Positions 1 through 9,582 of a DNA stretch of 64,000 nt are shown here, piece after piece. The position numbers and the translations under genes are program-made. Within the stretch, counting starts at the first letter, position 1; each line of letters opens with the position of its first letter. The notes under the pieces were generated by a model that made no database searches, had not been told where the DNA came from, and was given only the letters and a program-made list of their open reading frames with translations. Source of the stretch: Aurantiochytrium sp. KH105 (Eukaryota; Sar; Bigyra; Thraustochytrida; Thraustochytriidae); the NCBI GenBank assembly GCA_003116975.1, contig BGKB01000207.1, forward strand, positions 1-64,000, written 5' to 3'.

Positions 1-72
1 GCGTGTTAGTCAGCCACTTTGCTTTCGCCTGCCTGCCTGCCTTCCTTGCCAGCCTCAGTCACTGTCACATAC

Positions 73-269
73 CGCAATTCCAACAGCGTCTTGTTCTGCT
101 TGAGCGCCTCGCCCAGCGCCTTGCCGCCCTCGGCGCCGATAATATTCCCGTAAAGACTGCGCATTCGTCGAGAAAGAAAGAATGAATGAATGAAAGAAAG
201 AAAGAAAGAAAGCAAGCAAGCAAGCAAGCGAGCGAGCCAAGCCAGGTCAAGACAACAAAAGACAAGCCG

Positions 270-317
<48 letters not shown>

Positions 318-440
318 AGTGAGCGTGCGTGTGTATGAATTAGTCGCCTCTTCCTCGTCTCCGCGGTCGCTCTGCTCAACAACGTACTTGAGCCGGGTAG
401 CGCCGTTCTCCATTCTTTCGATCGCATCGGCCGCGGCCAT
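73..440 (-). CDS. Leucine-rich-repeat protein, 5' end only (gene continues past the left edge)
   Basis: Ribonuclease-inhibitor-type LRR protein; role unknown, such repeats usually bind other proteins. Exon 1 is 440-388, with ATG at 440 in a good context (GAAGATGGCC), and encodes a 17-residue leader. It ends at donor GTACGT (387-382). After a 231-bp intron with GCGT and GAAA microsatellites, exon 2 (156-73) follows acceptor GCGCAG and ends at donor GTATGT (72-67). Exon 2 is exactly 84 bp and supplies one 28-residue repeat, with segments NLYGNIIGAEGGKALGEAL and KQNKTLLELR. Both junctions are phase 2, so further repeat exons could be added without a frame change. The rest of the gene lies outside the window. 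The family call is firm; the start and leader are inferred from splice signals alone. Confidence 0.6.
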
Positions 441-1193
441 CTTCACTGCAGCAGCTCGAACCTCGTGAGCGCCTCACTCCTCTCGCGCGTGCCCCAGCGC
501 GCTTCGTACAGCAGGATCCGTCCGCCGCGCGCGCGCGTGCGAGGGTCTGCCTGCCTGGCCTGCCAGGTGCGCGAACGAGCGAACGAGCGAGTGAGCAATT
601 GCGCGTTTGCTGCTGGCGCGGCGCGTGCGGCCCTCGCGCTGGACACCTGCGCATAGTAGGCCTAGATCTAGTAGCGGCTGGATTGTTGTGCGAGCAACGG
701 CAAGTGGAGAATGGCGCCGCACAGTGAAGTATGCGGGTGTATACTGCATTCACGGCCAGGAAATGTGTGGGTGAATGTTGGATTGCCTCCCAGAATGGGG
801 GCACTTTTTTCACACCGCGCGGAAAGGGAGAAAGGGGAAAAAGGAGGGAAAGGATCGGGGTGATCACCGGGACTTAGGAAGTCTCCACTGGCACAAGTTC
901 TTGAAATTTTAATTTGAATAAAAAATGTTCAATTCCTCATGTATTTCAATATCAAAGGGAACGTATTCAAAAAAATTCACGTGATTTTATGGGAGGGGAC
1001 ACATGGCTTGTGTACCTCAATTTCACTCAGTGGACCTCACATAATAGCTGATGATTTCTCCCGCAGACCTTTGAGAGCGTCTCCAGTGGAATGTGACGTG
1101 GCACATTGTAATGAATGACTCAAAACCACTCGTTACATTCGTCACAACCTAGTTTGCTTCCCTCGTCGCCTCCACTGACGGAGGTCGCAGGTA
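441..1193. other. Intergenic stretch without a recognised gene
   Basis: Upstream of the LRR gene. The first half is GC-rich with overlapping ORFs in several frames and no preferred one. Positions 890-1000 are clearly AT-richer than the surroundings. It contains one perfect TAGGCCTA palindrome at 657-664 and one arm of an imperfect direct repeat at about 675-745. No RNA gene or conserved protein is visible. Confidence 0.5.
675..745 (+). repeat. Imperfect direct repeat, left copy
   Basis: About 65 bp resembling 4312-4372 in the same orientation. Both share GGCTG-ATTGTT, CAAGTG-AGAATGG and AAGTATGCGGGTGT blocks with small indels. The right copy reads as a possible zinc-knuckle fragment (CKVCGCVTI); the left copy is more decayed. 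The two lie on either side of the transposon remnant. They may be the ends of a larger element or two relics of one repeat family. Confidence 0.45.
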
Positions 1194-1637
1194 GTGGAGC
1201 GCGGATCGGCGGCGGTTGGTATGGCGGCGGCGGCGCGGCAGGAGAGGGAAAAAAGCCATGCCAAACCATTCGAAGCGTCAGCCTTTCTGCTTGGTTGCAG
1301 CGTGAGCTGCATCGACGTAATGCAGCTGCAGATGGACGGACGAAGAAGCGGCGCGCTTCACGCACGAGCGGGGGGGCACGATGCTTCTGAGGACGAAGCC
1401 GTCGAAGAGCCCTACCCTACCGCACAATGAAGCCCTCACGACGATCAGGCTAGCGAGGCGGGCGAGGCAAGCGACGCAGACATACACGAACCAGAAGAAG
1501 AAGACGTCGTCGCGCTCCGTAAAAAGTCCATACGAACCGCAGAGAAGGATCGGATCTCTGCTCTTTGCGATCGCACGTCGAGAATGAGTCTGAAAGAAGC
1601 TCAAGATGTGTATGGAGGCTACAATGATCGAGCTTAG

Positions 1638-3593
1638 ATCCTGAAGCACCCTTGGCAGCTTTGCTTGTCTCGTGAGGATGCGTTTGCCCGTCCTTGCGCA
1701 CTTTGGTGGCCCGCTGAGGTCTACGGTGTCATGAATGGCCGAGCTCCTTGCCCCAGCTGCCGCGATCCCGCGGGGGGGTCTCCATACCATGGTGGGAAAT
1801 GGATTCCAAAGAATGACGCGCGTGAAGTCGTTTCGAAAGATTGCACTTATCTGCTTCTCGGTCGCGAGTACACTTGTATCAAATGTAGTAAGTCGTATCG
1901 AAACGCAACGATAGACTTTTTGCAGTGCTGCCCTGAGCTTGTCAGGAAGCTCTTTGGCATAGTCATCCGAGCAAAAATTGCAATTGATCGCAACCTTGTT
2001 CTCGAGATGCATCGGATGTGGCTCGCCTCGTCAGTACAAAAGGTAGTTGAATCAGTTAACGCCTCGCACATTCGTTTCTTTGAAGATCTCGAGCATACTT
2101 ACCTGTTGTCATACATGGATGGCGGCAATCCTCTGCAAGGTGACTGGAAGCGTGATTACTCTACCGTCCCGGAGCATTTCGATTCTCAGCACAAGATCAA
2201 TATGCAATTAGGGATCGAACAACCCAGCCCAAAGGTATTGAGTCTTGAGAGGACTGCAGAATCATTGCACGAATGGAAAATCGAAAACATTAGTTGGAGG
2301 AACTTTGGTGATTGTGCAAAGAAGAAGCTCGCCAATGAGAATCTGATTTACCTTCGTGACCTTCGAGTATACGAACGTGATCTTNCTTGTTCTCGAGATG
2401 CATCGGATGTGGCTCGCCTCGTCAGTGCAAAAGGTAGTTGACTCAGTTAACGCCTCGCACATTCGTTTCTTTGAAGATCTCGAGCATACTTACCTGTTGT
2501 CATACATGGATGGCGGCAATCCTCTGCAAGGTGACTGGAAGCGTGATTACTCTACCGTCCCGGAGCATTTCGATTCTCAGCACAAGATCAATATGCAATT
2601 AGGGATCGAACAACCCAGCCCAAAGGTATTGAGTCTTGAGAGGACTGCAGAATCATTGCACGAATGGAAAATCGGAAACATTCATTGGAAGAACTTTGGT
2701 GATTGTGCAAAGAAGAAGCTCGCCAATGAGAATCTGATTTACCTTCGTGACCTTCGAGTATACGAACGTGATCTTGAAGATGAGGACATTATCAAAAACC
2801 TAATGAAGAATCGTTGGAGCAAGAAGACCAGACATGATCGCATAAAGCTTCTCAGAGATAATCTGCAGAGAAAGATAGCAATGGTGCACGACCTCTGGGA
2901 CGCCTTCAGCATGAAGGGATGCGGGGAAGTCCGTAGTCCGGAACGCGTCGAGGAGATCCTCCGACAGAAATCATTGCGCGAAGCTGCTAATAAGAGGAAG
3001 TGGGAGGAACGTGGAAGAGAAAGCTCCGGAGAGGGAGGCTTCGACGATCAAAGGAGCAAGGTCCTCAAGCGTGAGCCCCCAATGTCATTTGGGGCCTTTG
3101 ATGACCCAAGGGATTCAACGGTTATCTTCTGGGGCGCGGTCTGGTCGAATCGATCATGTTTGAACAGCAGCGCGAAACTGCGCGACCGGTGGTTTGCGAG
3201 ATTGTGTCTGTGCAGGCAAACGTGCTCCGTCTTGACTGCACCCTCAAGTACACGAAGCGAGCTCGTGTGACGCTAAAAGATGGAGAGCAAACAACAACCT
3301 TTCAGCCTTTGGGTGCGCTGCTCACGGTGTTGAATGAACACAACCAAGTTGCTTATGTGCGCGCTTTGCGTGACGGCGAAAGGATGGTCGAGGTGATGGA
3401 AGCTCTTGACGATTTTCGCCAACATCGTGTTTTCATGGATGGCAAGGACTATCAGCCAAAATGTATATGGACCGACAACTGCTGCAAGCAAAGAAACGAC
3501 CTTCAGAGTCTCTGGCCTGGTGTGAGAGTCTATGTTGACGCCTTCCATTGGCTCAAGCGCTGGGATGGCGTCCTGCTTCCAGGGCCTGGGCAT
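1638..3593 (+). pseudogene. Transposase part of the transposon (zinc-ribbon plus DDE-like core)
   Basis: The open frame begins after a stop at 1635-1637 and reads into CPSC...CIKC, a zinc-ribbon-like N-terminal domain. The core follows with LDCTLKYTK at about 3230 and WTDNCC at about 3470, then YVDAFHWLKRW; the two aspartates fit the first two acidic residues of a DDE nuclease. The third acidic residue and what normally follows are missing. Two frame changes are visible: one falls exactly at the N at 2385 with its duplicated 390-bp flank and may be an assembly fault, the other lies near 3150. Coding similarity is much clearer than start or stop, so the limits are approximate. Confidence 0.55.
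1995..2775 (+). repeat. 390-bp direct duplication either side of an N (probable assembly join)
   Basis: Copy 1 is 1995-2384, a single N is at 2385, and copy 2 is 2386-2775. Both begin CTTGTTCTCGAGATGC and end GAACGTGATCTT. They differ at only a few positions (for example AGTACAAAAG against AGTGCAAAAG). 390 bp plus one N shifts the frame, so the transposase frame is broken exactly here. Two haplotypes or two reads joined across a gap explain this better than a biological duplication. Confidence 0.8.
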
Positions 3594-3689
3594 CCTTTAC
3601 GTGGGCTATTTCGCAAACAATGGCCAATGCTGTCTTGCAGCAGACTTGAGTCGTGTCGCGAACTTTACATTAAAAAAAGGTGACATCAT

Positions 3690-4073
3690 GAGTCGGCAGG
3701 TGAGGCCGAGCTTGCAAAGGGTGCCGACGCGTCTTCTAAGGCTGGCCAGGGTAGTTGCCGTAGTTGTCGCGGCAAGCGCAGAACAAAGCGCCAAAAGAAG
3801 AAGGCCCCGGTTACGTCTGATTTATTTGCGATAGATAGGTGGACAGGACCATCCAATTATTATGGTGCTCAACCTCTCGACAACACATTTGATTGCGGAA
3901 TTCATGTCATGATGACGATGGCCCGGCTAGTTCCTGGCCTCAGCATGGATGAAATCAATAGGGCATTGCAACCGGAACCAGGTCACAATGCGATCCCAAA
4001 GAAGCGTCTGGCTGTGCAGATTGGTCTCGCTGAGCTCATTCTTGATAGCTTTCGTCACCAATCTTCCCTCTGA
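3690..4073 (+). pseudogene. Ulp1/C48-like cysteine protease domain of the transposon
   Basis: A reading frame with a Lys/Arg-rich linker (GKRRTKRQKKKAPV) followed by NYYGAQPLDNTFDCGIHVMM, then about 50 residues to a TGA at 4071-4073. The DCG-hydrophobic pattern is the cysteine block of Ulp1/SENP-type proteases, with a short helical C-terminal tail as in that family. The histidine-bearing upstream half of a complete C48 domain is not present, so it is not a working protease. It is in frame with the upstream transposase piece after one stop at 3681-3683. Confidence 0.5.
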
Positions 4074-4079
4074 TCCAGC

Positions 4080-6444
4080 ACAGTCCCATGCCAAGAGCTG
4101 TGCCCAGTAAAAGATGGAGGGATTTTCAACGGATAAATATTTTTAACAAGATCGTGTTTTTTTTCATCCATTGAAATGGTCTAAAGTTTGCACGTGGCGC
4201 CGCGACCGCAGATCGTTAAGTACTCTTAGTGTCTAACTACTGAGTACCCCCAAAGTAATGGTCTATACGAATGGAGCACTCACCATGTGTGCACGGCGTG
4301 TGCACCTGGGGCTGGCTGATTGTTTTGCAAGTGCAGAATGGCTCGGCGCAATGTAAAGTATGCGGGTGTGTTACTATTGTGGAGGACAATAGTCAACTTT
4401 TGCATTTGTCCATCTCGACGACCAGGACGTCTCCGACCAACCAAGTTGGCGCTAAACGTCGTCCCCTTGCCCTCTAGCCGCAGCGCAGCAAAGCAACAGC
4501 AAAATCATCGCAGAAGAATCGTTTATGCTTCAAGTTGGAGATCGACCTCTTGCCATCCTCAATTTCATGAAAATACGCAGTTGCGACGATGATGTAGGCG
4601 TACGAGATGGCAAACGGGCTATGATTATAGGGCCATTACAACGCAACATTGGACCAAGGGTTCCCAAGAAATATGAAAGAAAACCTTGACCTACAATGTC
4701 CTTGTTCGGTGAAGGCTATGCACGATACTCCGTTTGCGCCGTCAATACGTGGCAGCTCTCGACAGATGTTGAAATGCTAGCCATTATAACCTGCAAGGAA
4801 AATTTTTCGCCGGAGGCAACCTGTACTGACAAAAGGCTATCACTTTATCTTTTAAGGGTCAGTATGGTACGAACAATTTTTCACTGGGTTCGAGAGTTTA
4901 AAAATGAGGGATACTACCGCCTGGACCAAAGCAAATTCTGGAGGCCTTGATGCTGCATCGTTTGTCGCTCGTGTTTTTCGATTTAAATCAGTTTGTGGAG
5001 GCATTCGGATGTGCCAATTCTTGACGGAAACCCCGTTCAAGAGAAAGAGCAAGGAAGATGATTCTTGGGAACGTAAAGAAAATTGTCCTCCGCACGAAGC
5101 GCAATGGGGAAAAATTAGACGGTGCTGAGTGTCTCGCTGCTACTCGGAAACTCTGCTGATTTTGTCCGTCTTGCTGGAGCTCAGATGATCAGTGATAGAC
5201 CACTCACAACGAATGCGCAAAAATGTTTTCCCAATTCGGTTCAGGGTTCGAGTGGTTCGGGTCTACTGGCGAGGAACCCGCATTGGCGTGCTTCGTGCAG
5301 CTTATGATAATGTGCATGATTACATCGTTTAGTGAAGTGCAATGTCAGGGCCTTCCTTCGTCTAGGCAGCATTGTGTAGGAAAGTGTTTGTGCATGGGCT
5401 TAAACGCTTCACATTTATTCTTCTCAATTAAATTTGGGCGCGTTCTACGTTTGCTCGAGACTATTATGACCAACAAGAAATGTTTTGATGTGCGGCTTTT
5501 TCTTTTTATTTCCTCTCGTTCGAGGCAACTCTTATAATTTTCGATGCACTCGAAATCGAGCTCAAGACTGCTCTGTCGCAGCTTAACTTGCATGCTTTTG
5601 GCGACTGCAGAATCGAATAAGTTGATCGTCCCCATGACACGAGAGGGCATACATGGAGGTGAGAAGGTGTCTTTTCGACATTTCATCAATCGAATGGCCT
5701 TCTTTGCCGTGAAGGACTGGCGGGGTCCTCCAATTTATTCTGGATGAAGAATGAGCTGGCTGACCCGTTTCGACACGCAGACGTTCACGGCCGGTCTGTC
5801 ACTGATACGTGGTGCGCACGGAACGCTCGGCAATTACTGTCTTGCGGTCGTGCGTGGGTATGCGTGCCTTTGCCCGTTTCCCGGCCGATAGCACCTTTCG
5901 TCGTAGCATTACCCGGAGTTGCTGCGAAGACTCTCTTTAGATTGCACCGCCTTCCCAAACGCCGCTCCATTCGATAAGCCTCCCGCGGTAGTTGAGCAGG
6001 CGAGTCCCGCCCAGGTGTCCTCTTGCAGTCTCGGCCGCAGACTCTCCCTCTCCGTGTCGACCGTCCACTGTTCCCATCTCGAGGCTGAGCGCCGGCGCGC
6101 GTGTCCCCAAGCCGCATCCGCAGTGCGGTGGCCGCGCGCACGGCTTCGCGGCACGCTCGAGCCCACGACCGCTCTCGGGCGCTCTCAGTTCTTCTCCCTC
6201 CTACTAAACACAGCATGCCAGAGCTGCGTTGCCGCTAGTTTCCTTTCGCCTGACGACGACGATGCTGCAGCTGCAGCTGCAGCTGCTGCTGCAGCTGCAT
6301 CGCTGATGCAGATGCCGAGCTGCTGCTGCTGATGTCGTTGATGACGACGATGACGATGACGATGAGAATGATGCTGATATCTCGTGAAGCTTCAGGATGT
6401 AGGCCAAGAACGCCGCCTCGAAGACCCTTTGTGCGCCATACATC
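4080..6444. other. Degenerate, partly AT-rich stretch without a recognised gene
   Basis: 4080-5750 is AT-richer than the rest of the window and has only short ORFs broken by stops; it looks like old transposon debris. A minus-strand ORF at 5345-5689 (114 codons) matches no family I recognise. Around 4312-4372 is the right copy of the direct repeat. From about 5800 the sequence returns to high GC. At 6262-6330 there is a GCAGCT/GCTGCT array followed by GACGATGAC repeats just upstream of the next gene. Confidence 0.5.
4312..4372 (+). repeat. Imperfect direct repeat, right copy
   Basis: Partner of 675-745. In one frame it reads QVQNGSAQCKVCGCVTIVED, which resembles a small zinc-binding motif (C-x2-C), but no longer domain follows. 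Confidence 0.4.
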
Positions 6445-7961
6445 ATGCCGCCCTCAGCAGCAGCTCCTGACCACGTACCCTCCCAAAACCCGCGACCCGC
6501 ACGCCGCCATCCCGCACTTGCCCACGCTCACGACGGCGCTCCTGCTGCTGCTGCTGTCCCCTCCTTTCCCGCCTCGCCGCGGCGCGCCGGGCGCGGCGGC
6601 GTTCGCCTGCGAGTCTCTGCGGCCGCGCGGCATCAGCGCGTGGCTGCGACGGACGCAGACCCGAAGCTGCCGCGTTGGAGCGCGGCGCGAGAAGAGGCAC
6701 CGGACTCCGCCTCGCGGGCGCGCGCGAGCGCGGGGCGGGCGCAGGGCGCGGCGCCGTCGAGCGCGGGCGCGGCGCGCGAGGCGCAGGAGGGAGGCGCGGC
6801 GCGGCGCGGCGCGGCATCGTGGATGGCGATCGGGCGCATCGGCGAGCGGAGAGCGCCCTCGCGGCGCGCGGAGAGCGGCAGGCAGGCGCGCGGCGCGGCC
6901 ATGCAGGCGGGGTGCTGCGGAGGCTGGCAGCGGCGCCCGCGCCGCCGCGAGCGCGTCTCCAGCGGGCCCGAGCCCGAGGCTTCGGATCGCCACGGCGAGG
7001 TTCCTCGGCATCCTCATGGCGTTCAAAACCATCCCCATCCCCATCATCCTCGCCTCGCTCAGGCCCGACCCCGCGCGCGCCGCGGCGACGACGGCCGCGC
7101 CGCCGACGGCCGCGGCCTCCCCGCCGCCGCCGCCGCCGCCGCCGCAGGCGCAGGCCGAGGCGCCCGCCCGGCGGAGCCCGCGGTCCCGGAAATCCCGGTG
7201 CGGCGCCCGAGGAACCGCGGGGCAACAAGGCCGGCGTCGAGCGCGGCGCCGCAGCGACTCCGGGGCCCGGAGCAGCGCCAAACCCCGAGCCCGCGCGGCG
7301 CGGAGGGCGCGAGCCTGGGCAGCGCGAGCAGCGGCAGCAGCAGCGGCCTGAGCGGCGGCGGCAGCGGCAGCAGCAGCGGCCTGAGCAGCGGCAGCAGCAG
7401 CGCGAGCAGCGCGAGCAGCGGCAGGGGCCAGGAGGAGGAGCGCGGCGACGGGACGAGAACGCGCACAACGACGACGACGAGGAGGAGGAGGAAACTGGCG
7501 CCGGAGGAGGAGGAGGCGGCGGCGGCGGGGGACTCGCTCATGGCGAAGACGCGGAGCGAGCATGCAGAGGAACCGCACGAGCAGCACGTCCAGGCGGCAG
7601 ACGACAGCGAAGAGGAGCGGGGGAGGGGAAGCGGCTCGTTCGACCACCACGTCCCCGACCAAAGCCCCGCGAACTTTTCCATGCTCGACGCGCTGCTCAT
7701 GACCTCGCACTCGACAGACTTTCTGCCGCTCTTTACCAATACGAGCCACCCGGGCGCGGACTCGGAAGACGACCACGACGACGACATGGAGCACAGCTCC
7801 GCCATGACGGCGGCAAGCACGCCGCCACCGCCGCTCCTCCGCTCGCGCTCTTCAGCATCCTTTTCCTCAGCAGCACTGTCTGCCCCTCTCTCGCCCTTGG
7901 GGTTCGACATTGACCGCGCGGTGGGACAAGTCGAGGCTCTTCAGCTCGCACCTCCCGACAC

Positions 7962-7992
<31 letters not shown>

Positions 7993-9330
7993 ATCAAGAA
8001 CAACGGAGACCACCATACCAGGACAGAAAGTCATCACCAGTATCATTGTGAGGCCCCTTCGCACGCCAAAGGCAAAGGCGACGCGCCGACAGCGAAAGTG
8101 GCATTGCGACGGGGTGTCGCGGCGCCGCTCGTAAATACTCGCATCTTTGGCGAGCAGACCGATGACAAAATGCAGCTTGTCTGGGAGCTTGTCGCGCCTT
8201 TCCTCACCCTCTCAGACGTAGGACGACTCGGTCGTCTCAATGTGCGCTGGACCGAGCTCGTCGCAACGTGGCCCTTGCGTCTCGACACCTTTTGGCCGCC
8301 GCGCACCGCCCGCGACATCGTTCATGACATGAAGCGCATTAAACGATCGCTCTCCGGCATCAGACTCTTGCAGGGTCTCGACACGGAGATCTTCCAAGTG
8401 GTCAAGCCCTCTCGCCTGGTCTTTCTCCATATCTCGGGCATCGGCATGGAACGCAAACCAAGTGCTGCCCTCGAAAAGCTCGATCTTTCCGCCTTTGATC
8501 GTCTCGAGGAGCTTCGTCTTGACGACCTCTTCGTCTTCTCCTCGCTCGATGCCATTGCCTCTTGCGCCCCGACGCTGCGCTCCCTTTGCCTTCGTCGCTG
8601 TACCGAGCTCGCAGACCTTTCGGGCTTCAAGACGATGGACTTTGCCCAGCTTCGGTCCCTTGAAATTCGCGACTGCAGACTGGTCAATCGCTGCGACAGC
8701 ATATCGAGTCTTTCGCGCCTCCAGTCTCTCTCTCTTAGCGGCCTCAGTCGCGTCAAGGACATTGTAGCGGACATCAAGGGCTGCACCTTGCTCACGCATC
8801 TTTCCATTTCACGATGCTCGGAAATGAGGTCGGTCGAAGGTCTTCATGCTTTCCCTGCCCTCACTCGACTTGAGCTCACGCACAATCCCTCGCTGCGGGC
8901 ACTACCCAGCGAACTCCCCTTTTCCTGTCCGCTCCTCGCTCAGCTAGACGTCAGCTCCTGTCCTGGCCTGCAAGTTCTTCCGTCTCTTGCGCCAGCCAAG
9001 CATTTGGAGCTTCTCATTGTTAGCAACACCCGCATCCGGGACCTGGAATGCGTGCGTGCGACCACAAGTCTGCGCCGTATTGACGCTGCCTTTTGCTTTC
9101 GTCTCGTATCCATTGCCGCGTTGACTACGCTCAAGGACCTGAGGTGCATATCTCTACGCTTTTGCCAAGAGCTACGGAATGCCACCGCTCTTGCCTATTG
9201 CAGACATTTAGTTTGGGTTGACCTCTCCGAGACAAAGGTGCCGCGACAGCCAGTGTGCCACGTTCCAACTGTCATTGTGGAAAAATCTGCGGGTCTTCTT
9301 GCAACAAGGCCCGAGCTTCCACTGTTATGA
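6445..9330 (+). CDS. F-box-like leucine-rich-repeat protein with long low-complexity N-terminus
   Basis: The C-terminal part is a typical FBXL-like arrangement: an F-box-like helix set around residues 573-605 (MQLVWELVAPFL, then LGRLNVRWTEL), then about twelve 22-26-residue LRRs with Cys-Leu-rich spacing (LRSLCLRRCTELADLSG, LQSLSLSGLSRVKD) to the TGA at 9328-9330. Such proteins usually present substrates to SCF ubiquitin ligases; that role is inferred from architecture. The first 500 residues are Ala/Arg/Gly/Ser-rich with poly-Ser and poly-Asn runs, from DNA so GC-rich that all frames are open at 6450-7520. The true start may therefore be an inner ATG such as 7540 or 7681, or that region may hold an intron. 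AATAAA at 9398-9403 is a plausible poly(A) signal. Core confident, start not. Confidence 0.6.
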
Positions 9331-9582
9331 CCTTGTCGCTTTCGAGCACTGATAATGGATGACCCATCCACCTTCTTCTTCATGTACACAATACCAAAAT
9401 AAAATTTTGACAATGTATTACTTTACCTTTTTGCACGGGAAACCTGGCGCGACCCAAGAGACGAGCACCATACGCAGACAATATGTACATGTACATTCAA
9501 TTCGTCTCAGTTTGTGATATTTACAGAACGTGGATCACTCCACGTGCTTCTTTGGGTTTTTAAGGTGCAGAGGGTACCCGAT

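Larger units (their letters stand above)
1194..4073 (+). mobile_element. Decayed DNA transposon with RNase-H-type transposase and Ulp1-like protease
   Basis: A plus-strand protein-coding relic. In order it holds an acidic N-terminal part (about 1194-1634), a zinc-ribbon-type domain with CPSC and CIKC pairs (about 1638-1920), a helical middle, a DDE-like core with the acidic motifs LDCTLKYTK and WTDNCC (3230-3490), a basic linker, and an Ulp1/C48-type protease end with FDCGIHVMM (about 3890). Mutator-like elements often carry Ulp1 proteases, so I place it near that group; the superfamily is uncertain. Several stops and frame changes, and loss of the region between the transposase core and the protease, show that it is not active. 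Terminal inverted repeats could not be identified by eye, so the ends given are those of the coding relic. Confidence 0.6.

Noticed and set aside
5246-5275. GGTTCGA-like box suggestive of a tRNA T-loop
   Set aside because: No matching acceptor, D or anticodon stems could be paired around it.
4080-5750. Second transposon or virus-like element in the AT-rich stretch
   Set aside because: No transposase, capsid, polymerase or integrase motif could be recognised; only short broken frames.
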